Positions 32,462-33,336 of a stretch of DNA of 33,336 nt are shown here, piece after piece. Source of the stretch: an uncultured Methylococcaceae bacterium (GTDB lineage Bacteria > Pseudomonadota > Gammaproteobacteria > Methylococcales > Methylomonadaceae); NCBI GenBank assembly GCA_913056195.1, contig CAJXMF010000034.1, positions 1 to 33,336 of the forward strand. The letters are read 5' to 3'. Below the pieces are notes generated by a model, which saw only the letters and a program-made list of their open reading frames with translations, was not told the DNA's origin and did no database searches. Numbering within the stretch: position 1 is the stretch's first letter; each line of letters begins with the position of its first letter. Position numbers and translations under genes: made by a program.

Positions 32462-33336
32462 ATGAATAATAGGCGTTTTATGGAGAAACTGCTGAACCTG
32501 TCTGCCGATCAGGCAGGTGGGGTTGAGTTTGAGTGGAAGGCTTTAGCACAGGGAGAAAATAAAGTAGTTGAGTTAAGACGTGGACGTGTAATGTCAAAAG
32601 GATATCTAGTGGAGAATGCTGGAGATTATCCCGTATACAGCTCCCAAACAGCAAATAACGGTGAGATTGGAAAAATCAATACATTTGATTTTGAGGGTGA
32701 GTTTATTAGCTGGACAACTGATGGGGCTAATGCAGGTACAGTTTTTTATCGAACTGGCAAGTTCTCAATTACAAACGTGTGTGGATTAATAAAGATCAAT
32801 AACACCTCAAAATTGAACTATAAATATTTATTTTATTGGCTCACAATCGAAGCAAAAAAGCATGTTTATTCCGGCATGGGTAATCCTAAGCTGATGAGCA
32901 ATCAGGTGGCGAAAATCAAAATCCCCATCCCCTGCCCAAACAACCCGGAAAAATCGCTGGCAATTCAGGCAGAAATCGTCCGCATACTGGACACCTTCAC
33001 CGAGCTAACCACCGAGCTAACCACCGAGCTAACCACCGAGCTTAACGCCCGCAAAAAACAATACAACTACTACCGCGACCAGTTGTTAAGCTTTGAAGAA
33101 GGGGAAGTGGAGTGGAAGACTTTGGGAGAAGTGTGTCATATTGCTTCTGGTGGTACACCATCAAAATCTAAAAAAGAGTATTGGGAAAATGGTGATATTC
33201 CTTGGCTAAAATCAGAGTCATGCAATAATAAATTAGTCTATTCGGCAAGTAATTTTATAACGGAAGTAGGGCTGAATAACTCTAGTGCCAAACTTTTAGA
33301 AAAAGGCACTACCTTGATAGCATTAGTAGGTGCGAC
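32462..33336 (+). CDS. hsdS: Type I restriction-modification specificity subunit HsdS (partial, open at right end)
   Basis: The frame starts at the ATG at 32462 and is open to the window end (291 codons plus two bases). It directs the HsdM/HsdR complex to its DNA target. The first target-recognition domain covers about residues 10-175, with GRVMSKGYLVENAG, YPVYSSQTANNGEIGKINTF and FISWTTDGANAG as typical strands. The central spacer contains four 12-base units encoding TELT-TELT-TELT-TELN (residues 180-195). The second target-recognition domain starts with VEWKTLGEVCHIASGGTPSK and is cut by the window edge. The start has a TTATG context and no strong ribosome binding site. Spacing to fic is 119 bases. 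Confidence 0.95.
   Translation, partial: MNNRRFMEKLLNLSADQAGGVEFEWKALAQGENKVVELRRGRVMSKGYLVENAGDYPVYSSQTANNGEIGKINTFDFEGEFISWTTDGANAGTVFYRTGKFSITNVCGLIKINNTSKLNYKYLFYWLTIEAKKHVYSGMGNPKLMSNQVAKIKIPIPCPNNPEKSLAIQAEIVRILDTFTELTTELTTELTTELNARKKQYNYYRDQLLSFEEGEVEWKTLGEVCHIASGGTPSKSKKEYWENGDIPWLKSESCNNKLVYSASNFITEVGLNNSSAKLLEKGTTLIALVGA
32999..33046 (+). repeat. Four 12-bp repeats in the HsdS spacer
   Basis: ACCGAGCTAACC is repeated exactly three times from 32999, then a variant unit ACCGAGCTTAAC. In type IC enzymes such as EcoR124I the copy number of a similar 12-base repeat sets the distance between the two half-sites, so slippage or unequal crossing-over changes specificity. Confidence 0.92.

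Overview
The window reads as chromosome of a free-living gammaproteobacterium with moderate GC content. I think a methanotroph-type Methylococcales relative is most likely, but this rests on gene content and is not proven. Supporting signs are a PEP-CTERM/exosortase-associated acyltransferase, a CIRCE-controlled groESL operon, a tungstate-type (TupA) binding protein, and palindromic intergenic repeats built on TTCCC/GGGAA arms. Most genes are ordinary single-copy housekeeping genes, broken up by short hairpin repeats, a MITE-like element and gene remnants.

Layout. 1-1077: end of an unknown gene, a membrane-anchored helical protein, and a doubtful small ORF. 1384-3904: an apparent three-gene operon (outer-membrane porin, membrane-anchored FMN-binding protein, His-containing inner-membrane protein) that may form an envelope flavin/redox or transport module. 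3971-4699: exosortase-associated acyltransferase. 5195-7346: groES-groEL with a perfect CIRCE operator, sigma70-like promoter and terminator. 7392-9903: moeB-like adenylyltransferase and a DeaD-type RNA helicase sharing a bidirectional hairpin. 10069-10307: tRNA-Lys(UUU), its promoter and a cluster of DnaA-box-like sequences. 10553-14873: rubredoxin, Gfo/Idh/MocA oxidoreductase, a metallo-beta-lactamase hydrolase coupled to a dihydrolipoamide-dehydrogenase-like protein that lacks one redox cysteine, and a divergent AIM24/TIGR00266 protein. 15009-17425: a ParE toxin remnant, a PilZ protein overlapping an orphan ABC ATPase, and a pseudopilin. 17644-21681: ettA, then prmB-aroC. 21725-25097: pstSCAB without phoU, divergent from a cupin. 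25593-26310: MITE-like element and a bacterioferritin-like protein. 26414-29738: a ModE-type regulator fused to a ligand-binding domain, divergent from an alginate-export-type outer-membrane channel and TupA, with no TupB or TupC following. 29959-33336: a type IC-like restriction-modification island: remnant of a GIY-YIG/DUF4357 gene, hsdM, a class III Fic gene, and the start of hsdS, which runs off the window.

Most interesting points. (1) A Fic AMP-transferase carrying its own C-terminal inhibitory motif sits between hsdM and hsdS, overlapping hsdM by 4 bases. (2) A candidate molybdate/tungstate regulon pairs an outer-membrane channel with TupA and lacks the inner-membrane transporter; the operon stops where the restriction island begins. 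(3) The Lpd-like flavoprotein has Phe in place of the first redox cysteine. (4) HsdS carries four 12-bp TELT-type repeats that in known type IC enzymes set DNA specificity. (5) Two degraded genes (ParE, and GIY-YIG/DUF4357) are hidden in apparently empty DNA.
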